Positions 16,609 to 25,450 of a stretch of 64,000 nt of DNA are shown one piece after another. Where the stretch lies: contig NZ_CP080530.1 of assembly GCF_024746835.1 (NCBI RefSeq), positions 310,001 through 374,000 on the forward strand. Direction: 5' to 3'. A program made the translations under genes and the position numbers. Below the pieces are notes generated by a model. The model was not told where the DNA came from. It made no database searches and worked only from the letters and a program-made list of their open reading frames with translations. The stretch comes from Mesorhizobium sp. AR02 (GTDB lineage: Bacteria; Pseudomonadota; Alphaproteobacteria; Rhizobiales; Rhizobiaceae). Position 1 is the first letter of the stretch. The number at the start of each line of letters is the position of its first letter.

Positions 16609-17358
16609 TCACTCGGCGGGCTGAATTGGGCTGATCCGGCCATCGGCCGTGTGGGCGGCGGCATACCGATGGTTGGTCAGTAGCTTCTCCGTCTCGGCTA
16701 TCTCGCGCACGATCGCATCCCGCGTCACCATGGACTCAATGATAACTGGAGTACGGGACAAGACCATTGCGAAGGGTTCGTACGCGCGCTTGGCGGCGAA
16801 GGACATCGCAAAATGTGTACCTTTGCTGTTGATTTCACTGACATGGAATTGAGCAAGCCGGCCGCCGAACCGTCGCAGAATACGCACCGCTTCGGTCATG
16901 GAGGAGTCGACTTGGCGGGCGTGAGCAATGTCCAGGCACAATTTAGCATCTGGGAGCATGTCGAAGAATGGCTGTAGTTCTTCTGCTGTGCGGCCGACTG
17001 GTTTGCGAGAATCCATGTTTTCCAGACAGAGACGCGACCCTAGCGCCCGCCATATAGGGATGTCGCCGATCGTATCGGGATGGACAACTACATTCAGTCC
17101 CATATCCGCGATAGTCTTCAGTTGCTGAACCATCGGACGTTCGTCGTCGAAATTGGTGGGAGCGTGGAAACTCACGTAGCGATATCGTTTATTCAACCCG
17201 GGTAACAACCCCGGCAACGCGGCCAACAACGGCTGCAGTTCTGCGGTTCGCAACGCGGAGAGTTCTACGGCGGAGGCGCGCGTGGGTGCCAGCAGATCAA
17301 GTGCCGTCGCGAAATCGTCACGGGCGATTGCTCCCGTGGAGAAGCCGATCGTCGGCAT
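16609..17358 (-). CDS. Xylose-isomerase-like / AP-endonuclease-2-like TIM-barrel protein
   Basis: A 249-residue TIM barrel. The start MPTIGFSTGAIARDDF, the FHAPTNFDD and VVHPD strands, LENMDSRK, CLDIAHARQVD, QFHVSEIN and the C-terminal VIIESM follow the pattern of metal ligands (Glu, Asp, His, Glu) in sugar-phosphate isomerases/epimerases and endonuclease IV. Metal binding therefore looks preserved. It overlaps the upstream nucleotidyltransferase gene by one base (17358), so the two are translationally coupled. The reaction cannot be read from the sequence: isomerase, epimerase and phosphodiesterase/nuclease activities are all possible in this fold. Confidence 0.75.
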   Translation of the reverse strand: MPTIGFSTGAIARDDFATALDLLAPTRASAVELSALRTAELQPLLAALPGLLPGLNKRYRYVSFHAPTNFDDERPMVQQLKTIADMGLNVVVHPDTIGDIPIWRALGSRLCLENMDSRKPVGRTAEELQPFFDMLPDAKLCLDIAHARQVDSSMTEAVRILRRFGGRLAQFHVSEINSKGTHFAMSFAAKRAYEPFAMVLSRTPVIIESMVTRDAIVREIAETEKLLTNHRYAAAHTADGRISPIQPAE

Positions 17359-18449
17359 CAGAACACCCCATACTTTTTTACCAGCTTGGCAACGCCGGCG
17401 TCCGCTTCGAACAACAACTTGGTCAGTGCGTCATCGAACTTCGTCGCCACGCCCCTCGCTTCCAAGAATACCTCATCTTCGTACGCTTCGTCCGGAGACA
17501 AATTCTCAAGCCTCGTCCGACGGGCCTCATCGTCGAGAACAGCAAGAAAGGAATCGTAACTATCGAAGATGTCGGACGCCAATTCCGGCGCATATCGCTC
17601 TACCACGCCGGCCAGAGAGACCAATGGAGAGCGTTGGGTCCAAGCCAGTAGATGATCTACGAGATCTTGGATCTCGAAATCGTCGCTTTTTTGGGCGTGG
17701 TCCTCAAGTGCCCAAGATAGGCACATGAAGAAGCCGGAGACGAAGAGCAACTTCCTCGACATCCGTAGCTTTATATTTCGCAGCGCCCACTTTTGACCGC
17801 CTCGGGCCCGGTACTTGTTCGCGTAATCGACTGCCATAGTGCGCCAGAAACGCACCACGTCGTTCAAGAGGAAACGCGGAATCCTGTCAGCACGCTTGTT
17901 GCTACCAATGAAGCTAGCGTCCTCCTGGACGTAGCGATTAAGGATAGCCTGCACGATGCGGGCATGGGTCTCGACGCTTCCCGCAGCATGGACGGGGGCC
18001 GACTCCAACAGCAATAGTAAACGCCGGGTCATGTTCTTGTTAGTATCTTCGTCTCCGCCGACGGCGTGGACCAGGTCATGGCTGAAGATTAGACCGCCGA
18101 ACACCTCAGTTGGTCCCGGAACCTTGAAGCCAGCTTTTTCGAGTTCGGTCTTAAGCTTGTGTATGATCTGCAAATGCAAGGAGTCGGCGCGCCCGTCGAT
18201 CAGGACAGTCCAGTCGAGATCGCTACCTGCGGTATATTCACCGCGCGCTAGAGAGCCGAACACAACGAAGCTGCCTTCGTCGGTAGGTAGCAGGTCGTTT
18301 GCGATACGGGCCAAGACCTCCAAGCGCTCTCCGCTACGGCGTTCGGCGGCGGCGATATGACTCCACCGGGAGGCGTCGTTTCCCCTGAGTCGATCTAGCG
18401 CGGTGATAGGCATATGCGGGTTGCTCGTTTTGAATCGGCATTCGCTCAC
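17358..18449 (-). CDS. Pol-beta-fold nucleotidyltransferase
   Basis: A 363-residue protein with the nucleotidyltransferase signature VVFGSLARGEYTAGSDLDW at about residues 62-80: GS, then SDxD, which supplies two metal aspartates. A helical middle region and a mainly helical C-terminal half with no recognised domain follow. The family transfers NMP groups to proteins, RNA, small molecules or other nucleotides; the target here is unknown. It is the first gene of a two-gene unit with the TIM-barrel protein, and both lie between two defence operons. Candidate functions are a toxin or signal synthetase with the barrel protein as processing or antidote enzyme, but this is speculation. Confidence 0.75.
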   Translation of the reverse strand: MSECRFKTSNPHMPITALDRLRGNDASRWSHIAAAERRSGERLEVLARIANDLLPTDEGSFVVFGSLARGEYTAGSDLDWTVLIDGRADSLHLQIIHKLKTELEKAGFKVPGPTEVFGGLIFSHDLVHAVGGDEDTNKNMTRRLLLLLESAPVHAAGSVETHARIVQAILNRYVQEDASFIGSNKRADRIPRFLLNDVVRFWRTMAVDYANKYRARGGQKWALRNIKLRMSRKLLFVSGFFMCLSWALEDHAQKSDDFEIQDLVDHLLAWTQRSPLVSLAGVVERYAPELASDIFDSYDSFLAVLDDEARRTRLENLSPDEAYEDEVFLEARGVATKFDDALTKLLFEADAGVAKLVKKYGVF

Positions 18450-18878
18450 CTGTAACTCTTCCCAGCAACTTTGTCTCTCGTATGTCCCCGGCGATTTTGG
18501 GTTAGATCGGTAGGAGCATCGCGTACCGCGCGAGAAGGCCTAGGCCCAAGTTGAGAACATTGGCGAGAAACGAGAATCATGGTCCTTTTTTGGGAACGTA
18601 TGAGCGGAGCGGCTCTACGAGACAATCGCCAGAGGATCGCGCGACGGGGAGCTGCTTCGCGCAGTCAGGCGGCAGAGAGTTTATCCCGTGTCGGCGACCT
18701 ATGCGCAATCGAGAGGCTGCGAGTGTTCGCCGCAATGTCGGCTTTTGGCCATCGGCAGCGGTGACCGAAACGACGGACCATGAGGCGAAAACCGCCATTC
18801 CGCCCGACACAAGCCCAGATCGCCTGCTGTCGGAGTCGTTCGCTCACCAACTCGCGACGCGATCTCGTTCCCATAGGG
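18450..18878. other. Intergenic gap with a possible dispersed rhizobial repeat
   Basis: 429 bases without a convincing gene. Around 18715-18800 the text CGCAATGTCGGCTTTTGGCC and its surroundings resemble the short intergenic repeats of rhizobial genomes that give spurious peptides such as NV.FWP or CRWPKAD. No second copy is in this window, so the repeat assignment rests on general familiarity. Confidence 0.3.
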
Positions 18879-19645
18879 TCAACCGGCCGGGATTACCGGC
18901 GTAGCGGGATCATGTGGTCCGGGAACATGGCCGGAAGGGACCACTGCCGCCGCGCTGAGGACGTGCTTCTCTTGGTCGTCAAAGAAAATATGAGCACCGA
19001 GTGCCTTCAGGATGGGTGCCTTGTCGCGGCTGCCAACGAAGTGTGCCTCGTCAGCTGGGGTCCCCCATGCTCTCAGCGTGCGAATGACGCGTTCGTGGGC
19101 GGGGGCGTTCCGAGCTGTGACAAGTGCGATGCGGACCTTACTCACATTGCCCTCACTAAGAAAAACCCGGCGCAATGCGGATAGCTTATGAAGAAAATTG
19201 CCAAACGGGCCGCGGGCCATTGGATTGCTCGCATTCGCGGTCTCATGAGCTAGGAAGGCGTCCAGCCCCTGTTCCTTGTAGATTGGCGTCAGACTCGGGG
19301 CCAAACACGACAGCATCGCCGTCGAACGCGACCCGGACCTCGCCCTGAGGCGTTTCGGCACGGTCCTTGGGCGCCAAGCCGAGCCGTGCAGCTGCTGCTC
19401 CGCCGTCCACCGCTCCTTTTACGTCCGCGTCCGCATTTGAGAGAAATAGGTCGATGCCCCAAGCCGGGACAAAGGGCGCAAGCGATCGCCCGCTGGTAAA
19501 ACTGCCCGTCTTGACGACAAGCTCGTAATGATCGATCGATTTGAAGGCCCTGAGGGAGAGGTCGGGCGAGTTCTGCGACAAGAGGATCACTTCAACGTAC
19601 GGAACTGCGTCAGGATCGTTCAGCGCTAGTGTCGCGTCGCGGTGA

Positions 19646-20776
19646 TTATGACTCTTTGAGAGATGGCGTGGGATAGGATTTTGCCATCTTCGCTCGGGCC
19701 TGCTGTGTGGAGAACATCCAGCGGATGCGGGCGCCACTTTCGGTGCGGCGGCGTTCCCAGGTCCGGATCTCTGTTTCAAGGAGGTCGCGGCTAGCGATGC
19801 GGCGATCAAGACATTGGCGGCGCATAACGCCGATTTCGATCTCGACGATGTTGAGCCAACTGGCGTGCCTGGGTGTGTAGTGGAACTCCAGGCGTCGCAA
19901 GATCCGACGCGCCTCGACTGCTGGAAAGGTCTGATAGACAGCGGAGGCCGTGTGGGTTGATAGGTTATCCATCACGACGCGGACCTTGTCGGCGCCGGGA
20001 TAGTCCACGTCGACCAGGTCGCGCATGCAGACGGCGAAGTCCTCGTTTGCGCGCCGGTCGGTGACCTTGACCCTGCGCCACGACCGGTTGGCGTCGACCA
20101 TGACAAAGAGGTTGGCCGTGCCGTTACGCTTGTACTCGGAGTCGTAGCGGTATCGCTTTCCGGGTTTCGGCACGATGGGCACGCGCACCTCGCCGATGAG
20201 CTGGATCGGACTTTCATCGAAGCAGACCACCGGTCGCTTGGGATCATGCGGCTCGGCATAGAGATCGAGGAGATCCTCCATGCGGGCGATGTACTCCCCA
20301 TCGATATTGGCGATGCACCACATCTTCTGTTGCCAGGGCTTCAGATCGTTGTCGTTCAACCGCCGGCGGACGGTGTCGCGTGAGACGCTCGGGTGTTCCA
20401 TCACTTCGACCAGGGCGTTGGCCAGAAGCTTCAAAGTCCACCGGGCGCATCCCTGCGGCGGATCAGAACAGGCCAGCGCCACCAGTTGCACCTCCTGCTT
20501 GCCGCTTAGTTTGCGAGCCGCCCCCGGACGCGGCCCTTCACTGAGGGCGGCCTCCAGGCTGATCTCCACAAAGCGCTTCTTGGTGCGGTAGATGGTCGAG
20601 TCGCTGGTCTGCACCGAGATGGCGATGGCCTCGTCGGCGACCCCGGCGTCGGCGGCCAGCAGGATCTGCATCCGCTTGAGCCGCCGCACCGGCAGTTTAC
20701 CCCCGCTCACCAAAGCACGCAGCTCGTCTCGTTCGGATTGGCTGAGTTCGACCCGATATCGTATGTTCATTCCCAA
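19646..20776 (-). CDS. IS630-family DDE transposase
   Basis: A 376-residue transposase. The N-terminal half contains helix-turn-helix domains (SGGKLPVRRLKRMQILLAAD, AVADEAIAISVQTS-like region, SVSRDTVRRRLND). The catalytic core has VVCFDESPIQL (first Asp), VRVVMDNLSTHTASAV (second Asp) and LNIVEIEIGVM (Glu), so the DDE triad is complete. Length and motifs are normal for the family and the frame is uninterrupted, so the element may still be mobile. An alternative start two codons inside (20770) is possible. Confidence 0.93.
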   Translation of the reverse strand: MGMNIRYRVELSQSERDELRALVSGGKLPVRRLKRMQILLAADAGVADEAIAISVQTSDSTIYRTKKRFVEISLEAALSEGPRPGAARKLSGKQEVQLVALACSDPPQGCARWTLKLLANALVEVMEHPSVSRDTVRRRLNDNDLKPWQQKMWCIANIDGEYIARMEDLLDLYAEPHDPKRPVVCFDESPIQLIGEVRVPIVPKPGKRYRYDSEYKRNGTANLFVMVDANRSWRRVKVTDRRANEDFAVCMRDLVDVDYPGADKVRVVMDNLSTHTASAVYQTFPAVEARRILRRLEFHYTPRHASWLNIVEIEIGVMRRQCLDRRIASRDLLETEIRTWERRRTESGARIRWMFSTQQARAKMAKSYPTPSLKES

Positions 20777-20812
20777 AGCCCTTCTTGGTGGAAGAGCCTA
20801 GGTGAATCTACA

Positions 20813-21091
20813 ATGAATCAATTGCTTGACCGAAAGACGCCGGCGCCGACAGTACGGTTCACCGCCAAACAAGGCCAGTACCTCGCCTTCATCTGGGCCT
20901 ATTCGCAGATCAATCGCCGCGCTCCGGCGGAGGCGGACTTCCAGCGCTACTTCAGGGTCACCGCACCGTCAGTCCATCAGATGCTCAAGACCCTCAACCA
21001 ACTCGGCTTGATCGACAAGCAGCCCGGTGTCGCTCGCAGCATCCAGTTGCTCGTCCCGCCACAGGACCTGCCCATTCTCGGCGTAGACTAA
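20813..21091 (+). CDS. LexA/MarR-like winged-helix DNA-binding protein (IS630 passenger)
   Basis: 92 residues beginning MNQLLDRKTPAPTVRFT. The segment GQYLAFIWAYSQINRRAPAE followed by VTAPSVHQMLKTLNQLGLI is the winged helix seen in the N-terminal domain of LexA; the LexA protease domain is absent. The gene lies divergent from the transposase and wholly inside the IS630 inverted repeats. Similar small regulators often accompany IS630 elements, so it may control transposition. The frame is open further upstream, but that part overlaps the transposase start. Confidence 0.75.
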   Translation: MNQLLDRKTPAPTVRFTAKQGQYLAFIWAYSQINRRAPAEADFQRYFRVTAPSVHQMLKTLNQLGLIDKQPGVARSIQLLVPPQDLPILGVD

Positions 21092-21355
21092 CCCGTCACA
21101 ATCACTGCGACGGTACACTAGTAGCCGCTCGACTACTTCAAAGCCCGCACCCCTGCCGAGGATCACGTCCTCCCGTTGGAGTTGCATAGCCGCATAAGCC
21201 TTGACGCCATGCTCCTCGAATACGCGATGCTCCTCCTCCAGGTCAAAAAGGGCGCGCGTAGAGATTCCGATGCGAAGCGGGTTAGCCCTTAGCGCAGCAC
21301 CTGGATCGCCACTCTTGCCGTCCTCGGTCATAGGTGAGACTTGCCCAGTTTCCAT

Positions 21356-21840
21356 ACTCCTTCCACCAGTACTGGGCTCGCCTTGGCGGTGCCCCCATTC
21401 ATATTTGAGCGATCTGGAGCGAACTCGAGAGGGTTCATTCATGTCACCTACGTTTCCAGACAACCTACGCTATTTGACCGTGACGGCATCGAAGTTTGGC
21501 CGTTGGAATTCTGATCGAACCCGACTGTGCCGTCTTAGGATTCGACCACGCGACGGGCGACAAACACCAGCGGCTCCAGATCGAACGCTTTCTCGAACCC
21601 CCTCTTTGGGGCCGTTTGCTGCCTAGCTACAGAAATCTTGCGGAAAGTTCGTGCGTTTCGCTATGGCCTATGGCTGCTAACTCATCGTCGACTATCGACT
21701 TCGATTGCATATGACCATAGGTGCCAAACAATAAAATTGGTGACGTGTCGGAACAATAGCGATGCTGGATCGAGTCACCGCAATATGCACTGCGTCATCT
21801 GTGAGACAAATTACTGTAAAAATAAGTCCGCCATGGAGGG
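21356..21840 (+). other. Region upstream of SIR2 with one unassigned short frame
   Basis: About 485 bases between the nucleotidase remnant and the SIR2 gene. A plus-strand frame from a TTG at 21496 to 21714 (LAVGILIEPDCAVLGFDHAT, then FLEPPLWGRLLPSYR) reads somewhat like protein but has no recognised domain; an overlapping frame from 21441 looks random. The AT-rich stretch 21715-21835 probably contains the promoter of the SIR2-HerA operon. Confidence 0.35.
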
Positions 21841-23097
21841 ATGACCCGCGGTCCGTCAGGATATAATGGACTGAGTCTGGAACAATTCCGCCATCATGGA
21901 TCGAGGAATAATTTGTCAGTTAGCGTGCACAATCCCGACCAGTATATGGCCGCGCTTCGAACGATTATAGCCCAAGGACGCAAGCGCATTGGTTTGCTCG
22001 TTGGCGCAGGAGCTTCAGCCGGGATGGCAAAGGCGGACGGCTCGTACCCACTGATCCCTGCCGTGGCAGGGCTCACTGACAAGGTGCTGGGCATTCTCGA
22101 ACCTATCTACAAGGCGCAGATTGATGGCCTGAAGGCCGAGCTCTCGCAGCACGATATCGAGACGATTTTGTCGCGCATCAGGTCGTTGAGCAAAGTCATT
22201 GGGGCCACAAAGGTTCACGGCCTTGATGGCCCCGGATTCGCGACCTTTGGCGAAGCCATCTGCGCCGAGATCGGCAAGATCGTCGATGTGCGCCTGCCCA
22301 TGCCCGGATCTGCGTATGCTAATCTGGTGAATTGGATCACAGGGACGAGTAGAGATTATCCGATCGAAATTTTTACAACCAACTACGATCTCCTGTTCGA
22401 GGAAGCGTTCGAATCGGTCCGAGCACCATATTTCGATGGTTTCACGGGTGGCCGCGAGCCGTTCTTCGACCCCGTTTCGGTGTCACGTAGCGACTTGCCG
22501 ACGCGCTGGACCCGGTTGTGGAAACTGCATGGATCACTGGGTTGGAGAGCAAGCGACAAAGGCGAGGTCATTCGAACCGGCCAAAGTTCAGCCAGCCATC
22601 TCGTTTTCCCCGAGCATCTGAAGTACGACCAGACGCAGAAGGCGCCGTATGCCGCACTGCTTGACCGGCTTCGCGCTTTCCTGCTGACTCCAGACACGCT
22701 TCTGATCTCGATTGGCTTTTCTTTCGCTGATGCGCATATCGCAGCGCGTTTGGATGAGGCGTTGGCCGCCAATCCATCCGCAAGCATCTTCGCATTTCAA
22801 TATAAGTATCTCGGAGAAGAGCATTCGGCATGTGACCTCGCGCGGCGGTTGCCAAATTTCAGTGTATACGCACGAGATCAGGCAAAAGTGAACGGGATGC
22901 GAGGCCCTTGGAAGGCCCCATCGGAACTCCCAAGCAAGGACTGGGGGCCGATACGCTCAACCTATCTCGACACCGACGGCAACTTCACGCTCGGTGGCAT
23001 TGAGCCATTCGCTCGCTTTTTCGCGGCGTCAAAATCCATACAAGCTTTCTCAACGTCTCCCACAACGCCACCTGTCCACGTGCCACCAGCAGCATGA
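21841..23097 (+). CDS. SIR2-family NAD-hydrolase-type defence effector
   Basis: A 418-residue SIR2_2 protein. NAD-site motifs are clear: IGLLVGAGASAGM (about residues 50-62), IEIFTTNYDLLFE (about 177-189) and RLWKLHGSLGW with the catalytic histidine (about 226-236), plus TLLISIGFSFADAHI near the end of the domain. Proteins of this type deplete NAD when triggered by phage. The ATG at 21841 has GGAGG too close to be ideal; a TTG at 21913 with GAGGA 5 bases upstream is an alternative start just before the domain. The stop overlaps the herA start by 4 bases (ATGA). Confidence 0.9.
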   Translation: MTRGPSGYNGLSLEQFRHHGSRNNLSVSVHNPDQYMAALRTIIAQGRKRIGLLVGAGASAGMAKADGSYPLIPAVAGLTDKVLGILEPIYKAQIDGLKAELSQHDIETILSRIRSLSKVIGATKVHGLDGPGFATFGEAICAEIGKIVDVRLPMPGSAYANLVNWITGTSRDYPIEIFTTNYDLLFEEAFESVRAPYFDGFTGGREPFFDPVSVSRSDLPTRWTRLWKLHGSLGWRASDKGEVIRTGQSSASHLVFPEHLKYDQTQKAPYAALLDRLRAFLLTPDTLLISIGFSFADAHIAARLDEALAANPSASIFAFQYKYLGEEHSACDLARRLPNFSVYARDQAKVNGMRGPWKAPSELPSKDWGPIRSTYLDTDGNFTLGGIEPFARFFAASKSIQAFSTSPTTPPVHVPPAA

Positions 23098-24902
23098 GTA
23101 TCTCCACACTCCTCGGTCACGTTGGCTCGGTCGCGGGAGCTACAGTCAGCGTACGTCAATTCGAAGGCGTTGCATCCGGCATCGCGATTATCGGCGGACG
23201 AAGCTATCGGGTGGGTCAGGTCGGCAGTTTCGTCCGCATCCCTCAGGGCTATCACGACCTCTATGCGATCATTTCCGAGGTTGGCGTGAGTGCGACCCCG
23301 CCCGTTCTTGCCGACGCGCATGATCGGGGTGAGCGCTGGCTCACCGTGCAACTGGTCGGCGAGATCGTAGAGGCATCGTTCGAACGCGGCATCAGCCAGT
23401 ACCCTAACGTGAATGATGAGGTTCACCTTGTCACGGAGGAAGATCTTTCCAAAATCTATGGCGCTGAGTTTGCTGGACAAGTCGTAGTCGGCCGGTTAGC
23501 CAACGCTGAGAGCATCCCTGTCCGTTTAGACCTCGACAAGTTGGTGACACGACACAGTGCGGTGCTGGGATCGACAGGGTCCGGAAAATCCACCACCGTC
23601 GCAAGCCTCTTGCGGTCAATCTCGATGCCGGGCGGTGAGGGCTTTCCAAGCGCACGGATTCTCCTGCTAGATATTCACGGTGAGTATGCGCGAGCCCTTG
23701 GAGACAATGCTGAGGTATTTCGCATAGCGCCTGCAGAGGGCGAAAAGCCCCTTGTGATTCCGTTCTGGGCTTTGCGTCCGGCAGACATGATCGACTTCCT
23801 ATGCGGGAAACTGGATGACCGCTCGACAACCGCGATCCTCGACAAAATCTTCGCTGCGAAAAGCGCAATTGCACAAACGGATGGCCTCGCCGGCGTCGAT
23901 CTTAATTCGATGACCGTCGACAGCCCCATTCCTTACAGCCTCCGGCAGCTCTGGCATGAACTGATCGATCCCGAAGTGAAGACGTGGCTTGATCAGACAA
24001 AGACACAGCCGGCGCTGGTGACTCCTGGCGATGCGGCATCGCTTCGACTTCCCTTATACCAGCCGCACACGACAACGAACACTGCACCCTACCTCAACAA
24101 CATTGGTGTCCTTGGAATTCGGAAGCAGCTCGACCGCATGCGTTCACGACTGTTGGACAGGCAATTCGAATTTCTGCTTAAGCCAGGACAATGGGAGCCG
24201 GGGTTAAACGGACACACTGAAAACGACCTTCCCGAACTTGTGGAAAGTTGGATCGGACACGAGAAGGCGATCACCGTGCTCGACTTGTCGGGCATCCCCA
24301 GCTCTGTCCTCCTTGAACTCATCGGTGCCATCCTCTCAATCATTTACGAGGCACTTTTTTGGGGGCGACACCGTGCGGAGGGCGGCCGCAAACGCCCGCA
24401 GCTCATCGTCATGGAGGAGGCGCATCGCTATCTGGGCCGAGAGACGAACAACCCCGCACGCGAGATGGTGCAGCGTATTGCCAAAGAGGGACGAAAATTT
24501 GGAATTGGCGCGATGATCGTTAGTCAACGGCCCTCCGAAATCGACGATACCATACTCTCACAGTGCGGCACCTTCGTCGCCCTCAGGCTTACCAATTCGA
24601 CTGACCGCAGCAAAGTACAGGCTGCGCTTCCGGACAATCTTAGCGGGATCGCGGACAGCCTGTCCGTTCTTCGAACGGGGGAGGCAATCATCACGGGTGA
24701 AGCCGCACGATTGCCAGTTCGGTGCCGCGTGACGCTGCCACCCATGCATCGCAGACCTGACAGTGAGGATCCTCTCGTAGCCGAGAGTTGGAAGAAACTG
24801 CGGGGCGAGGAGAACTATGACGATCTCGTTGCATGCTGGCGAGCGCAAGATCCGAGGTGGGCACCGCTGCCAAATGTCGTCGACGATGAGGGAGAAAATT
24901 AA
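23094..24902 (+). CDS. herA: HerA-type hexameric DNA translocase ATPase
   Basis: A 602-residue HerA protein. An N-terminal HAS-barrel domain (VGSVAGATVSVRQFEG, VGQVGSFVRIP) precedes a RecA-like ATPase with Walker A LGSTGSGKSTTVASLL (about residues 160-175), LLLDIHGEYARALGD, Walker B QLIVMEEAHRYLG and the arginine-containing REMVQRIAKEGRKFGIGAMIVSQ motif, all conserved. SIR2 and HerA form a large complex in known antiphage systems, in which HerA assembly controls SIR2 activity. The gene overlaps the SIR2 gene by 4 bases and abuts the KTSC gene. Confidence 0.93.
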   Translation: MSISTLLGHVGSVAGATVSVRQFEGVASGIAIIGGRSYRVGQVGSFVRIPQGYHDLYAIISEVGVSATPPVLADAHDRGERWLTVQLVGEIVEASFERGISQYPNVNDEVHLVTEEDLSKIYGAEFAGQVVVGRLANAESIPVRLDLDKLVTRHSAVLGSTGSGKSTTVASLLRSISMPGGEGFPSARILLLDIHGEYARALGDNAEVFRIAPAEGEKPLVIPFWALRPADMIDFLCGKLDDRSTTAILDKIFAAKSAIAQTDGLAGVDLNSMTVDSPIPYSLRQLWHELIDPEVKTWLDQTKTQPALVTPGDAASLRLPLYQPHTTTNTAPYLNNIGVLGIRKQLDRMRSRLLDRQFEFLLKPGQWEPGLNGHTENDLPELVESWIGHEKAITVLDLSGIPSSVLLELIGAILSIIYEALFWGRHRAEGGRKRPQLIVMEEAHRYLGRETNNPAREMVQRIAKEGRKFGIGAMIVSQRPSEIDDTILSQCGTFVALRLTNSTDRSKVQAALPDNLSGIADSLSVLRTGEAIITGEAARLPVRCRVTLPPMHRRPDSEDPLVAESWKKLRGEENYDDLVACWRAQDPRWAPLPNVVDDEGEN

Positions 24903-25112
24903 ATGGAACGGCAATCGGTAACGTCGGGGAATTTGGCCGAGGTTGGCTACGATCCAGATCTCGAAACACTCGAAGTCCAGTTCCGACACGGCGGCGTGTA
25001 CCAATATTACAACGTCCCCCCTTTCATGAACGAGCGCCTGATGACGGCGGAGTCTCTTGGTCGTTTCTTCAATGCAGAAATCAAGGGACAATACCCCGAA
25101 GCCAAAATGTAA
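24903..25112 (+). CDS. KTSC-domain small protein
   Basis: A 69-residue protein starting immediately after the herA stop (TAA then ATG). It matches the KTSC domain: an S-rich start (MERQSVTSGNLAEVGYDP), LEVQFRHGGVYQYYNVPP, and SLGRFFNAEIKGQYPEAKM at the end. KTSC domains occur next to lysyl-tRNA synthetase-like and nuclease contexts and are thought to bind nucleic acid or peptides; the biochemical role is not established. Its fixed position as third gene suggests a modulator or sensor for SIR2-HerA. Confidence 0.85.
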   Translation: MERQSVTSGNLAEVGYDPDLETLEVQFRHGGVYQYYNVPPFMNERLMTAESLGRFFNAEIKGQYPEAKM

Positions 25113-25450
25113 TTGAGCAGCCCTTGTTATCGGGCTACGCTTTCTATCGAGATCAGCTACGACTGTCGGTTGCTCGATCGCACCCGGCGGTGATGTCGCC
25201 GTCGCTCGCCGAGTATCCGCACCAAGCATCGCCCAGCGCACGCAGGCGCAGCACGCTGCGAGACCCAGCCCGGTGACCATGGATTCTGGGACGGTTCAGG
25301 GTCGCGCTCCGCTTCATCCCTTTCAGACGCACCGACAGTTTCTATCTGGCCAGACGTTGTTTCGGTGGGTGGGATACTGGGACACGAGCGGCTCAGCTGT
25401 CCGCCTTTCTCGGTGAAACAGGCCGGACATTGCCGCGGAGCTGCGAGGAC
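25113..25450. other. Intergenic gap between convergent KTSC and nuclease-helicase genes
   Basis: 338 bases. A short hairpin (AGCCC-8 bases-GGGCT near 25122-25140) just after the KTSC stop may act as a weak terminator, although no strong T run follows. No gene is supported on either strand. Confidence 0.35.

Larger units (their letters stand above)
19629..21118. mobile_element. IS630-family insertion sequence with LexA-like passenger
   Basis: The element is 1490 bases. Its left end reads GTGTCGCGTCGCGGTGATTA and its right end, reverse-complemented, GTGTACCGTCGCAGTGATTG, matching over about 24 bases with few differences. It is flanked by the target dinucleotide TA at 19627-19628 and 21119-21120, as expected for IS630/mariner elements. 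Removing the element and one TA restores the nucleotidase reading frame exactly at ERLLALND, which fixes the boundaries. It carries a minus-strand transposase and a plus-strand winged-helix gene. Confidence 0.93.
18879..21355 (-). pseudogene. 5'-nucleotidase (PF06189-type), split by IS630 and frameshifted
   Basis: Three pieces of one gene can be reassembled. The N-terminal piece (about 21355 or 21331 down to 21121) has LRIGISTRALFDLEEEHRVF and GFEVVERL. Across the IS630 element, with one TA copy removed, the frame continues as LLALNDPDAVPYVEVILLSQ, then ELVVKTGSFTSGRSLAPFVP and VRVAFDGDAVVFGPESDA. Near 19285 one extra base shifts the frame; the correct continuation is IYKEQGLDAFLAHE and on to ALVTARNAPAHERV and HIFFDDQEKHV, ending at 18879. 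The family are cytosolic 5'-nucleotidases that dephosphorylate nucleoside monophosphates. The gene is inactive for two independent reasons. Confidence 0.88.

Noticed and set aside
18551..18904. 117-codon plus-strand frame
   Set aside because: Low protein-likeness, overlaps the 5'-nucleotidase remnant, and contains text resembling a known spurious peptide from intergenic repeats.
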